The notes under the pieces: generated by a model | Seen by the model: only the letters and a program-made list of their open reading frames with translations | What the model was told of the DNA's origin: nothing | Database searches by the model: none | From: Tritrichomonas musculus | Taxonomy: Eukaryota > Parabasalia > Tritrichomonadida > Tritrichomonadidae | Length of the DNA: 64,000 nt | Assembly (NCBI GenBank): GCA_039105265.1 | Contig: JAPFFF010000013.1 | Coordinates: 1,364,001 to 1,428,000, forward strand | Reading direction: 5' to 3' | Program-made: the position numbers and the translations under genes | In this document: positions 52,870-62,695 of the stretch, piece after piece | Position numbering within the stretch: position 1 is the first letter of the stretch | How the letters are laid out: each line of letters opens with the position of its first letter

Positions 52870-55212
52870 TTAAGAGAAAAATCTGTTACCACCTGCAGCT
52901 AAATCTGCATTTTTCCAACTTGCTATTTTGAATTTAGATAAAAAATATATGACACCTGAATTATCGCATCTAGTTTCAAAAACATAGCGGACAAAATTAG
53001 AAAAACATATTTTTTCGATATCATGATATGATAATTGAGGATACATTCCTTTAATTTCAGCCTTCGTTTCATAGTATTTTTTCTTAATTAATTCGATGTC
53101 AGCATTACAGTCTTTTATCATTGAATCAAAATTGTCATCTTCGTCGTATAAATTTTCAAGTTTTAATTTTTCTTTCTTTTGACTTGTGTTACTTTCTTCT
53201 TTCTTTTTTCTGAAAACCAATTTTTCATCAAGTGCTCGAAAATCAAAATGATTTCCAGAATATTTGGCATCATTTGGATTAATATTTGGGAATTTTGGTA
53301 AAACATATGTAAAACAATTAAGAAACTCATTAATAAAAGAGCCTAATATATTCAATGATTCCTTATCAAACTTTCTATTCTTTTCAACTTCGTATATTGA
53401 TATTATTCTATCTATATTTTTTCTATTTGATTTAAAAAGATTTTTTTCAAATTTATAATTGGGGAACTTTTTGAGAGATTGAACAAATAAATATTGAATA
53501 TCAATTTCATTGCTATTTTTAACAATATTAAATATTTCTGATTTGCAAAAATTATTTAATATTGTATGTATGCAAGGAAGTTTCACTCCATAAATTGATT
53601 CAACAAAATCATCTTCACCACAATCACAATTTTCTTTTGAACATTTTAAATAATTATCTGGTCTCTTGCTAAGAATTTGTATAACTTTTTGAATCATTTT
53701 TTGATGTTTGTTTTGAAAAGAATTTCCACAAATATCTGAGTAATTATTTATATAATTTAATAAATAATTTACAATTGTTGTGAAACCAGTTTTAAATGAA
53801 TGAGTTCCGGAATCTGGCAATTTTTGATTGATATTTCCGTGGAAACCTTCCGAATGATTTGAACAACGAGCTACATGGTGGTCAGAACGAATCCATATTG
53901 CCCAATTAGCAATATAATAATCACTTTTTTTAATTTCTTCTTTATTTGGCATTCTTTCCACTTCATCTATATCTTTTAACATAATTTCAAAATCTTTTAA
54001 TTTTTGTTTTTTTTCATTATCTTGATCGGTATCGTCAAATAAAGGTGAATTTGGATCTTTTTTATATTCGTCCATTTCAACTAAAATAAATTCTTTTTCT
54101 TGTTTATATATTAAATATGTTTTGCATCTCAATAACCTTGCAACCCATATGCCTAATGATGATTTAGGTCCAAATATTTGTATAATATGACGATGACAAA
54201 AATATTGAATATTTGAATGTAATTTACAGAACTTTTTGATAGGAGAACCTAAATCTGATAAAACAACTTTATTTTCAAAAACATTTTTATTTAAACAAAA
54301 CTTATTTAATCCATCAAATAATAAATTATATAAAAAACGGTTCTCTTTAGGGCCAATTGATAATGCGAAAGGAAAACTTGAATTGAAATAAATTGAATGG
54401 TATATACAAAATTTGTAAGGCTTAAGCGCATAAAAAGAAGCATCAATTTGCAAATAATGCATATAATTTATAACTTCTAAAGCCCAAGGCATAATCCATA
54501 TTATATTTTTAATAAAAGCAAAATCATTATTAAATTTAAATGCAAATCCATCGTCCTGAACTTTTTGAGTACTTATCTCAATATAAACAAAACCAGGTAA
54601 ATGCAATAAAATTTTATAAAAATCATCATAACCTTGAAAACTAACGGCTCTTCTACGCAAGGTTCTTTTATCTAAAAAGTTTTGAAAAGCAAATTTTATA
54701 AATATTGGAAAATTAGAATTTTTTCGAGCTACGTAATTACAAAAAGTATAAAGCATTGTATTTTTATGTTTACATTGTTTATTCCAAAAATCTTGAGTCA
54801 AAAAAGGACACTCTTTATTTTTCAAAGTATATGGCGACGTCATGATACATTCTTCAAAATCAATAGTAACAACTTTCATAGTTTGGTTTTCAAGGAGTTG
54901 ATCTCTAGCGAGAACTTTAATGGTTTCCAAATCGTTTTTGACAGTTATGCTAAATATTTGAATTTCAGTATTTATCTTTGATTTATTACAGCAACTAAAC
55001 GAAAAAATGTCATTATAAACTCTTTTGTTGTTGCATATAAATTCTTTGGTTAAGCTATCGAGGAAAAGGATTAGCGAAATGATATTGAAATTCTGAGAAT
55101 GCAAAGGAACAATTTCAATGAATGTTCTTAATCCTTTATCTTTTAAAGAATTAGGTCTTTGCGTATGAGATAGATATTTCGCTGAATAATAAAGATTTTG
55201 GTCTTCTTCCAT
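52870..55212 (-). CDS. MULE transposase, 780 residues
   Basis: Uninterrupted. The MULE DDE core is visible: LQIDASF (D257), VVLSDLGSPI (D320), then FCHRHI with the C/H pair (339-342) and RCSNHSEGFHGNIN with E455. The C-terminal SWIM zinc finger is CDCG...VKLPCIHTI (about 530-552). An acidic tail follows (DEDDNFDSMIKDCNADIE). The protein ends LAAGGNRFFS, with the stop falling right at the inner TIR border. It catalyses cut-and-paste transposition in the nucleus. The promoter lies within the TIR segment shared by all four TIR units (CTTTTTGAAAGAATTATGGT and onward). The first 26 codons are repeated in both outer TIRs. Confidence 0.88.
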   Translation of the reverse strand: MEEDQNLYYSAKYLSHTQRPNSLKDKGLRTFIEIVPLHSQNFNIISLILFLDSLTKEFICNNKRVYNDIFSFSCCNKSKINTEIQIFSITVKNDLETIKVLARDQLLENQTMKVVTIDFEECIMTSPYTLKNKECPFLTQDFWNKQCKHKNTMLYTFCNYVARKNSNFPIFIKFAFQNFLDKRTLRRRAVSFQGYDDFYKILLHLPGFVYIEISTQKVQDDGFAFKFNNDFAFIKNIIWIMPWALEVINYMHYLQIDASFYALKPYKFCIYHSIYFNSSFPFALSIGPKENRFLYNLLFDGLNKFCLNKNVFENKVVLSDLGSPIKKFCKLHSNIQYFCHRHIIQIFGPKSSLGIWVARLLRCKTYLIYKQEKEFILVEMDEYKKDPNSPLFDDTDQDNEKKQKLKDFEIMLKDIDEVERMPNKEEIKKSDYYIANWAIWIRSDHHVARCSNHSEGFHGNINQKLPDSGTHSFKTGFTTIVNYLLNYINNYSDICGNSFQNKHQKMIQKVIQILSKRPDNYLKCSKENCDCGEDDFVESIYGVKLPCIHTILNNFCKSEIFNIVKNSNEIDIQYLFVQSLKKFPNYKFEKNLFKSNRKNIDRIISIYEVEKNRKFDKESLNILGSFINEFLNCFTYVLPKFPNINPNDAKYSGNHFDFRALDEKLVFRKKKEESNTSQKKEKLKLENLYDEDDNFDSMIKDCNADIELIKKKYYETKAEIKGMYPQLSYHDIEKICFSNFVRYVFETRCDNSGVIYFLSKFKIASWKNADLAAGGNRFFS

Positions 55213-55411
55213 AAATATAAAAAGACCATAATTCTTTCAAAAAGTTATATATATTTATAAAAAAAAAAATTTAACAAATTTCTGAGAAGACTCAGAATAT
55301 TTTAAATAAGCTTTATCAAAATAAAAAAATTAAAAAATCGTAATAATAATATTAAATAATCAATTTTGTTTGTTTTTTGTTTGTTTTATTTTCATCTTTT
55401 TATTGCCACCG

Positions 55412-55800
55412 TGGTCGTCCTATGGGCGGCAATGTCGTCAATTCCAGATCTTCCGGATGAAATCGCGATATCTTTGTCCGGATGACGACTCGCCGCAGTT
55501 ACAACCAGCCAGCTGCTAAGCATTGCTGATCGTGGTCTTGCTATGGGCGGCAATGTCGTCATTCCAGATCTTCCGGATGAAATCGCGATATCTTTGTCCG
55601 GATGACGACTCGCCGCAGTTACAACCAGCTAGCTGCTAAGCATTGCTGATCGTGGTCTTGCTATGGGCGGCAATGTCGTCATTCCAGATCTTCCGGATGA
55701 AATCGTGATATCTTTGTCCGGATGACGACTCGCCGCAGTTACAACCAGCTAGCTGCTAAGCATTACTGATCGTGATCATGCTATGGGCGGCAATGTCGTC
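55412..55800 (+). repeat. 120-bp satellite array in right inner TIR (~3.3 units)
   Basis: Inverse orientation of the left arrays. The last unit has CATGATCACGATCAG-type variants next to the leader, as on the left side. Confidence 0.95.
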
Positions 55801-55846
55801 ATCTCGGTTTCTTTGATTGGTTTAGTTCTATAAAAATGGCGCTTTT

Positions 55847-55978
55847 TCATGGTTTTATCTTAGTGAACTTTTTCAAAACTTTACAAGAAAATTTTAGAAC
55901 TTTATCTTTTAAAGAATTAGGTCTTTGCGTATGAGATAGATATTTCGCTGAATAATAAAGATTTTGGTCTTCTTCCAT
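55847..55978 (-). CDS. 43-residue ORF: duplicated transposase N-terminus (right TIR)
   Basis: Mirror image of 52263-52394, same length and same junction after residue 26. Starts at the ATG at 55976-55978. Confidence 0.5.
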   Translation of the reverse strand: MEEDQNLYYSAKYLSHTQRPNSLKDKVLKFSCKVLKKFTKIKP

Positions 55979-56181
55979 AAATATAAAAAGACCATAATTC
56001 TTTCAAAAAGTTATATATATTTATAAAAAAAAAAATTTAACAAATTTCTGAGAAGACTCAGAATATTTTAAATAAGCTTTATCAAAATAAAAAAATTAAA
56101 AAATCGTAATAATAATATTAAATAATCAATTTTGTTTGTTTTTTGTTTGTTTTATTTTCATCTTTTTATTGCCACCGTGGT

Positions 56182-56930
56182 CGTCCTATGGGCGGCAATG
56201 TCGTCAATTCCAGATCTTCCGGATGAAATCGCGATATCTTTGTCCGGATGACGACTCGCCGCAGTTACAACCAGCCAGCTGCTAAGCATTACTGATCGTG
56301 GTCTTGCTATGGGCGGCAATGTCGTCATTCCAGATCTTCCGGATGAAATCGCGATATCTTTGTCCGGATGACGACTCGCCGCAGTTACAACCAGCTAGCT
56401 GCTAAGCATTGCTGATCGTGGTCTTGCTATGGGCGGCAATGTCGTCATTCCAGATCTTCCGGATGAAATCGCGATATCTTTGTCCGGATGACGACTCGCC
56501 GCAGTTACAACCAGCCAGCTGCTAAGCATTACTGATCGTGGTCTTGCTATGGGCGGCAATGTCGTCATTCCAGATCTTCCGGATGAAATCGCGATATCTT
56601 TGTCCGGATGACGACTCGCCGCAGTTACAACCAGCCAGCTGCTAAGCATTACTGATCGTGGTCTTGCTATGGGCGGCAATGTCGTCATTCCAGATCTTCC
56701 GGATGAAATCGCGATATCTTTGTCCGGATGACGACTCGCCGCAGTTACAACCAGCTAGCTGCTAAGCATTGCTGATCGTGGTCTTGCTATGGGCGGCAAT
56801 GTCGTCATTCCAGATCTTCCGGATGAAATCGTGATATCTTTGTCCGGATGACGACTCGCCGCAGTTACAACCAGCTAGCTGCTAAGCATTACTGATCGTG
56901 ATCATGCTATGGGCGGCAATGTCGTCATCT
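56182..56930 (+). repeat. 120-bp satellite array in right outer TIR (~6.3 units)
   Basis: Longest of the four arrays. Because 120 is a multiple of 3, one frame stays open across units (56395-56688, minus strand) and repeats a 40-residue peptide. I regard that as a by-product unless expression is shown. Confidence 0.95.
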
Positions 56931-58046
56931 CGGTTTCTTTGATTGGTTTAGTTCTATAAAAATGGCGCTTTTTCATGGTTTTATCTTAGTGAACTTTTTC
57001 AAAACTTTACAAGAAAATTTTAGAACTTTTTGTATGCCTTCTCAATTAACTCAAAAAGTCAGAATAACGAATTTTCCTCAGAAAAAAATGGTGTAACTTT
57101 TTCTATAGTTTGTCATTCCGCCTAAAATAAAAATATATTAAAATGGAATTTCGAAAAATAAAGCCATATTTTTTATGTATGGAAAATGTTTAATATCCAA
57201 TTTAATTCTTATTTTAAAAATAAAAGCTGAAAATATCAAGTACTTGTTGGAAAAAATGAAATTATATGTAAAAAAAAATAGACTCATTTTGAGATTTCTG
57301 TTAGTTATTGTAATGGCATATTCGGAATGATGAAACTATATTATATTTTGGGAATCGTTAAAAATTTTTGATTTTTTGGTGATTATATCTGCTGATGAAA
57401 TTAAGGGTTTTTGTAGAAAAAAAAAGATAGTAGTATACATGTATATAGTTATTAGTTTTAAAATGATTATGAGGAGTGAATGCGATTTCGATGAAGCAAT
57501 CCTTGAATAATTGAAAATCTTGAAAATTAAGGTTCGTAAAATTTGCTATAAATCTGCATGATAATTCGTTGTTATGTTACTTAATTCATATTTCAGTCTA
57601 GCCACGCAACGATAAAAGCAGCACGAACTAGCACGCTATCTTGAAAAAATAAAAATAAATAAACGTTCTCCATATGATAAATTGAATATAATAAACGGTC
57701 GTTTTAGCTAAAATCTGAATATTATCAAAAAGTTTTGTGCCAAATTAAGTGGGAAAAGGGTAAATCAAAATAATTTATGTTCAAATGTAAATATATATGT
57801 TTTAATGAAATTTTGTGTCATATACAATCATTTTATTCATAAATTTAATAAACCAAAGTAAAGTTTGTAAAAAGATTGCTTTAATTCAATTTGGAATTAA
57901 ATTTATTGTAATTAAGAATACCATCAATAAGTAATTAAAATCTTATTTTTTTTTAGTATTTATCATTTGTATAGTAAATAAATAAAAAAGCTTTTGAAAT
58001 GTATTCTAAAAACTATTTTTATTAAAAAAAAAAAAAAAAAAAAAAT

Positions 58047-58058
58047 GGGAGTCGAACC
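58047..58058 (-). other. Pol III box B-like motif with T run
   Basis: The minus strand reads GGTTCGACTCCC followed within a few bases by more than 20 T. This matches the box B/T-arm consensus plus terminator, but the T stem pairs poorly and no box A or acceptor stem was found. Lies in the right end of the hAT element. Confidence 0.3.
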
Positions 58059-59032
58059 AGTGATTACGAGTAAACTCGAGTAAATAAGTTATAATTGAAT
58101 AGCATGAGTAAAGACGAGTAAAAATAAATTTAAAAACGGTTTTTTTACTCGAGTTTACTCGAGTAATATAGAGTACGAGGCTTACTCGAGTAAGAAAAAT
58201 TTTCGAGTAGCCTTTCTTTACTCGTACTCGATTTCCATCCCTGATCTCATTTAATATTTATTATCACAAAACTTTATCAATTAAATTGCATTAACATTTA
58301 AATATATAATACTATTTTACCAATAATTTCAAAAATTATCCCAGAAGACAATTTGCTGTCATTCAATTTTTATGATATCGGACCTGTTGAAGTATAAATT
58401 TTTGAATAAAAAAGTAAATGAATTAAAAAAATACTCAATAGGAAATATTCAGCAAATGATTAATTTTGATATATTAATAGTTCAAGTGCTACATTTGTGA
58501 ATTCGCATACTTCTATTCATTTGAAAGTTATGAATTTGGCTAAAACCACTTTTTTTTATCACCTCATTAAAATTGAATTTTAATGTATGCAATAAATAAT
58601 ATTATAGTAAACTTACAAATATCCCAAAATTAAACTCTATTTAAGAAAAAAGTATAACAAAATTTTTTCAGAATATTGATGATCATTAAATTTTTTTTTC
58701 AAATTATGTAATTTTGGTCAATAGGAAAAGTGAGCAAGCATGTATATATTTGATAAAAACCATTTATTTTTTGATTAATAAAGTCGTTCTGATGTTCTAT
58801 TCATTTTAATGTCATTTTTAATTTGGATGCTTTTCTTTCATATACATAGGAGATCTCATTTATTATTGATTTATTTTAATAAATATCAAATATATAATAT
58901 AATAATATATTTTAGAACTACAATAACAAATTATTTAAGGAGATATTTACACATAAAATTCAAATTATATTTGGTCCTACCACGTCCTTAAGATATGAAT
59001 TTAAATGTAACGACTCTCAATTTTTTATTTAC

Positions 59033-59341
59033 TATAGTAAGACGATAAACGAGTAAACATCAGAAAAACCGGTCGACATCGTAAACTTTTTCATAAAATC
59101 GCACTCAAATATTTCATAAAGATGTTCAAAATTGAATGAAAAATGATATTGAAAAGGCTCTCAAATATAACTCAAATATCTTTTTAAAAAGTTCTAAAAA
59201 ATTTTTAAAATTTTATAATGTCTACCGGTTTTTGAATAAGCATCATAGAAAAGTATTCAGAGTATTTCTATGAGTTTAAGGAAAAAGTTGATGATGTCGA
59301 CCAGTTTTTCGTGATGTCGACCGGTTTATCGTCAAACTATA
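59033..59341. mobile_element. 309-bp MITE with TA borders
   Basis: TATAGTAAGACGATAAAC at the left and, read inward from the right, TATAGTTTGACGATAAACCG. Both ends also contain CCGGTCGACATC motifs. No coding. Confidence 0.7.
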
Positions 59342-59346
59342 TATTC

Positions 59347-61133
59347 AAAGGGAGGCCAACGAAATTGAATGAATTTAAATTTTTCTATTATTTTCCATTT
59401 ATCTCATTAAAATAAGTACATTTACAAATAATAACTATTTATTTAATATTTGAATTAAATATTGTTGATAATATTTTGTTTTATTTTGGTCAATGCATCA
59501 ATATCCATAATATCCGATCTGCTAAAAAGAGATATATCCTGAATTAAATATGAGTTTCAATTACTTGGTATATAAATATGCAATATTTAAGCAATCGCTT
59601 TTTAAATAATTTTGTTTTTCGTTGAGATACCTTTGATACAAAAAATTTTGTAAGAGCATTTTAAAAAGAAAATATCTAAAAATTGGCACATCCTTTTATA
59701 AATTAATTCTTTATTTATATTAATTTAATAAAAATAGAACTAATAAAATAATTAATATTTAAATCCTAACTCAAATTATTGAGAAATATGTATTTTATTT
59801 CAATAATGGAAAAAAAAAGAAGATCTATAAAACAAAAAAGGCCTTGATTCTTTCAAAAAAAGATTTATTTTGTAAATAAATTCTATATATGCAACATACA
59901 TGATTTAAATATATTGATTTCTAAAAGTAACGTTGAAATAATTACATTATGGAGAGATTCATATCATTAGTTCCATCAAATTAAAATATTTCATTCCATA
60001 ATTAGAGGTGAAATATTATATACTTATAGTATATTTATAATTAAAAATCAAAATCATGATTCGTTTGACTGTTATCATATTGCGATTTATATAGCTTTAC
60101 ATTTAAATTAAAATCGCAAACAAATTACAATAATTGATTATATATATCAATTATACTCCATTAATGCTTTAAACATATTTGATTTTTCCCGTCTTATGAT
60201 TATTTCAACTAGACTTGTTATTCTCCGATTCTCGAGATCGATAATTGATTGACTTTTTGATATCGATACATAAATATGCACAGATTCTCGAGATCGATTT
60301 CAGAGATCGAGAATTTTTTTTCTCAGATTTTGATATCAGAATTTTCAATTAAACTTTTTGATAAATATATGATCGTAATTTAATCTCAAATATTTCAATA
60401 AAAAGAATGTATTTTTTGATTTTAATCTTAAAATAAACATCAATAAATTATATTATTTATTTTTAAATATTATAAAATCACAAATACCAATTATAAAAAA
60501 AGATAAATCAGTTTGAGATCTCGAGATCTCGGTAATTGATATCAAGTTTACAATTATTTTTATATCACATTTCATATCTGATATCTTGATAATCGATAAT
60601 CTCGATATCAGATTTTTAAACTGATAATCGAGTATCAGATGCAAAAAAGTGACGTTTTTGATATCGATTCTCAAAATAACAAGTCTAATTTCAACCAATT
60701 AAGAAAATTTTAATTTATTTTTTTTTTTGCTTTTCAAAACACAAAAAATTGTTTTATTATAAACATTCAGATCTTATTCCGTAAAAAAGTTATTTAATTT
60801 AAGATGATTTACTATGTTAATAAAAAAAATCCAATGATTTTTATTCTTAATATAATTGTTTATTTTATGAATGAATATATAAAAATATTTTTTGATTTTA
60901 AATTTATAATATTTGAAGATTATTGAGAAATAAGAAAAATATTATTTTTATATTTCATTCAAATTAATTCAATTTTTAAAAAATAAAAATATCTAATTAT
61001 TTAAAATAAAATAAAAGTAATCATGAGATGCATTAATAATTAAATTTAATATATATATTAATATTAGAATATATAATTTCCAATATAACAGTACTTTGAG
61101 TTAGATGTGAAAGCTTTCGTTGGCCTCCCTTTC
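59347..61133. mobile_element. 1.79-kb element, AAAGGGAGGCCAACGAAA termini
   Basis: 18-bp TIR, perfect and inverted at the right end. TATATTC flanks both sides (59340-59346 and 61134-61140), a probable 7-bp duplication. The interior is AT-rich with the MITE at 60212-60685 inserted. No transposase seen. Confidence 0.7.
60212..60685. mobile_element. 474-bp palindrome-rich MITE, TA flanks
   Basis: TIR GACTTGTTATT with TA on both sides (60210-60211 and 60686-60687). The interior is crowded with ATCGAT, GATATC and GAGATCTCGAGATCTC palindromes. A second, inverted copy missing one end lies at 62251-62693. Confidence 0.8.
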
Positions 61134-61208
61134 TATATTCTCAATTTTATTCTCGAAGATTTTTGTATTCAAAATTTATGAAAAAAGAATTAATGAAAAA
61201 AAACGGAC

Positions 61209-61608
61209 AATCGTTTTTTTCTACGCCACTTTTTGAATGGTTTTTTTATCCATGAATAGCTATTCATGGAAAGTAAAAAACCGCCATCATAAGGTGAAAT
61301 TTAACTTACTCTGTTAAGAAAATTAACCAAAAAAATCGTAAATTTAAATTTTCTCTTACAATTATAACTATTTTCTTTTTTTGATATAATTTTTTTTTAT
61401 TTTTACATAATTTTTCAGGAATATACGCACCAGTGATCACCACAGGGCTGCGCGAAGCCGAATCAGGCTCCTTGAATTGCTGGATGAATCGGGAAGCCAT
61501 TTGAACTAAATATTTATGCATTATTTAGCAAAAATTGAATAAAAAATGTATAAAAAAGTATTCAAAAAGTTTAAAAGTTTTCAAAAAGTGGCGTAGAAAA
61601 ATACGATT
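61209..61608. mobile_element. 400-bp MITE carrying a gene-like fragment
   Basis: The TIR of about 29 bp starts AATCGTTTTTTTCTACGCCA at 61209-61237 and is inverted at 61580-61608. It contains the coding-like segment at 61407-61500. A truncated relative lies at 48933-49007. Confidence 0.75.
61407..61500 (-). pseudogene. Captured 5' gene fragment, ~31 codons
   Basis: From the ATG at 61498-61500 the minus strand reads MASRFIQQFKEPDSASRSPV, then VITGAYIPEKL, before dissolving into AT-rich lysine/asparagine codons. The first part uses G/C-rich codons unlike any non-coding DNA nearby. Likely the start of a host gene picked up by the MITE; family not recognised. Confidence 0.45.
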
Positions 61609-62250
61609 CCCCAAAAAAAACTTTCTAAATTTGATTTAAATATTAATTAAACTTCAAAATATATAAAGAAAATTGTACTTTGAGTTAATTATGTGAAACG
61701 ATTTGAAATTATAATTGTTCAATATTTAGAATATAAAAAGATATAAACATAAATTATTCGAATTAATTTGAGAATAAAAATTGAATAAAAAATTAGGATT
61801 TGTATCAAAAAGTTTAAATTTTTGAATGAAAAACATCTTTTTTATCATATCTTTTTTTTGTTACGATAAATTTTTTTTACTACTAATTAACATTTTATCA
61901 GAATTGAAAATTAAAATTATTTATCATATTTAAAAATCACAAATCCAAATTTGAAAAAAATCTCAAATCTGTTCCACTTTCTTTAAAATTGATTTTTGCA
62001 GCTCAGCCCCCTAAATCAAATTAAACTAAATTTAGCATATCTTTATTAAATTAAATTTAAAATATATAAATGTAATTATAATCCAAATAAATTCTTTATT
62101 TATTTAGATATCTCAAAAAAATATGAAAAAATTCGGTAGATTTTTTTTCAAGCACTTTTCGAATCTTTTTCATTCAATTTTTTCTTCACAAAAAATCAAC
62201 TTTTTTCCAATTTCTCCCCCTCAATTTTTTTACAATTGCTTTTTCTGAAT

Positions 62251-62693
62251 ATCACTTTTTTGCATCTGATACTCGATTATCAGTTTAAAAATCTGATATC
62301 GAGATTATCGATTATCAAGATATCAGATATGAAATGTGATATAAAAATAATTGTAAACTTGATATCAAATTACCGAGATCTCGAGATCTCAAACTGATTT
62401 ATCTTTTTTTATAATTGGTATTTGTGATTTTATAATATTTAAAAATAAATAATATAATGCATTGATGTTTATTCTAAGATTAAAATCAAAAAATACATTC
62501 TTTTTTATGATATATTTGAGATTAAAATACGATCATATATTTGTCAAAAAGTTTAATTGAAAATTCTGATATCAAAAGCTGAGAAACAAAATTCTCGATC
62601 TCTGAAATCGATCTCGAGAATCTGTGCATATTTATGTATCGATATCAAAAAGTCAATCAATTATCGATCTCGAGAATCGGAGAATAACAAGTC
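62251..62693. mobile_element. Truncated inverted copy of the 60212 MITE
   Basis: Reverse complement of most of 60212-60685 with scattered differences. The right end GACTTGTTATT (as AATAACAAGTC) and following TA are kept; the other terminus is lost before TCACTTTTTTGCATCTG. Confidence 0.8.
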
Positions 62694-62695
62694 TA

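Larger units (their letters stand above)
51360..57122. mobile_element. Full-length MULE, 5.76 kb, 9-bp TSD
   Basis: Ends GGCGAAGTGACAAACTATAG and its inverse (GGCGGAATGACAAAC read inward). TAAAATAAA flanks both sides (51351-51359 and 57123-57131), the 9-bp duplication expected of MULEs. Layout is A-B-gene-B'-A': A (51360-52340) and A' (55904-57122) are outer compound TIRs, B (52341-52872) and B' (55213-55903) inner ones. Each has a subterminal leader, a 120-bp satellite array and a promoter-like segment. The gene is intact, so this may be an active copy. Confidence 0.9.
50374..57760. mobile_element. TA-flanked element, third shell
   Basis: CCCTTATCCCACTTAATTTG at 50374 is inverted at 57741-57760 with one mismatch; the match runs about 37 bp to ACAAAACTTTTTG. 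TA on both sides (50372-50373 and 57761-57762). Its own sequence is 50374-51359 plus 57132-57760, about 1.6 kb. I could not recognise a transposase in it. Confidence 0.75.
49286..58243. mobile_element. hAT-type element, 8-bp TSD, second shell
   Basis: TIR CAGGGATGG at both ends. ATCTCATT flanks at 49278-49285 and 58244-58251. Subterminal regions are packed with TACTCGAGTAAA-type motifs in both orientations (49306-49445 and 58068-58232), typical of hAT transposase-binding sites. Excluding insertions its own length is about 0.75 kb and no hAT transposase is recognisable, so it is non-autonomous. Confidence 0.85.
49233..58988. mobile_element. Outermost nested element, TTAA/TA flanks
   Basis: AAGGACGTGGTAGGACCAAA at the left is inverted at the right; the perfect TIR is 28 bp including TTAA. 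TTAA (or TA) sits at both borders (49230-49233 and 58988-58991), fitting a piggyBac/Kolobok-like or Tc1-like target. Its own sequence is only 49233-49285 plus 58252-58988, about 0.8 kb, without a transposase. The rest is later insertions. Confidence 0.75.

Noticed and set aside
56395-56688. 97-residue repeated peptide in the satellite array
   Set aside because: Arises because the 120-bp unit is a multiple of three; no start context or independent support.
51549-56930. CRISPR-like array
   Set aside because: Whole units repeat head to tail with no unique spacers; it is a satellite within transposon TIRs.
58030-58075. tRNA gene
   Set aside because: Box B-like sequence and T run only; no acceptor or anticodon stem could be folded.
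59033-61133. Single large element from 59033 to 61133
   Set aside because: The termini at 59033/59341 and 59347/61133 form two separate matching pairs, so they are adjacent elements.
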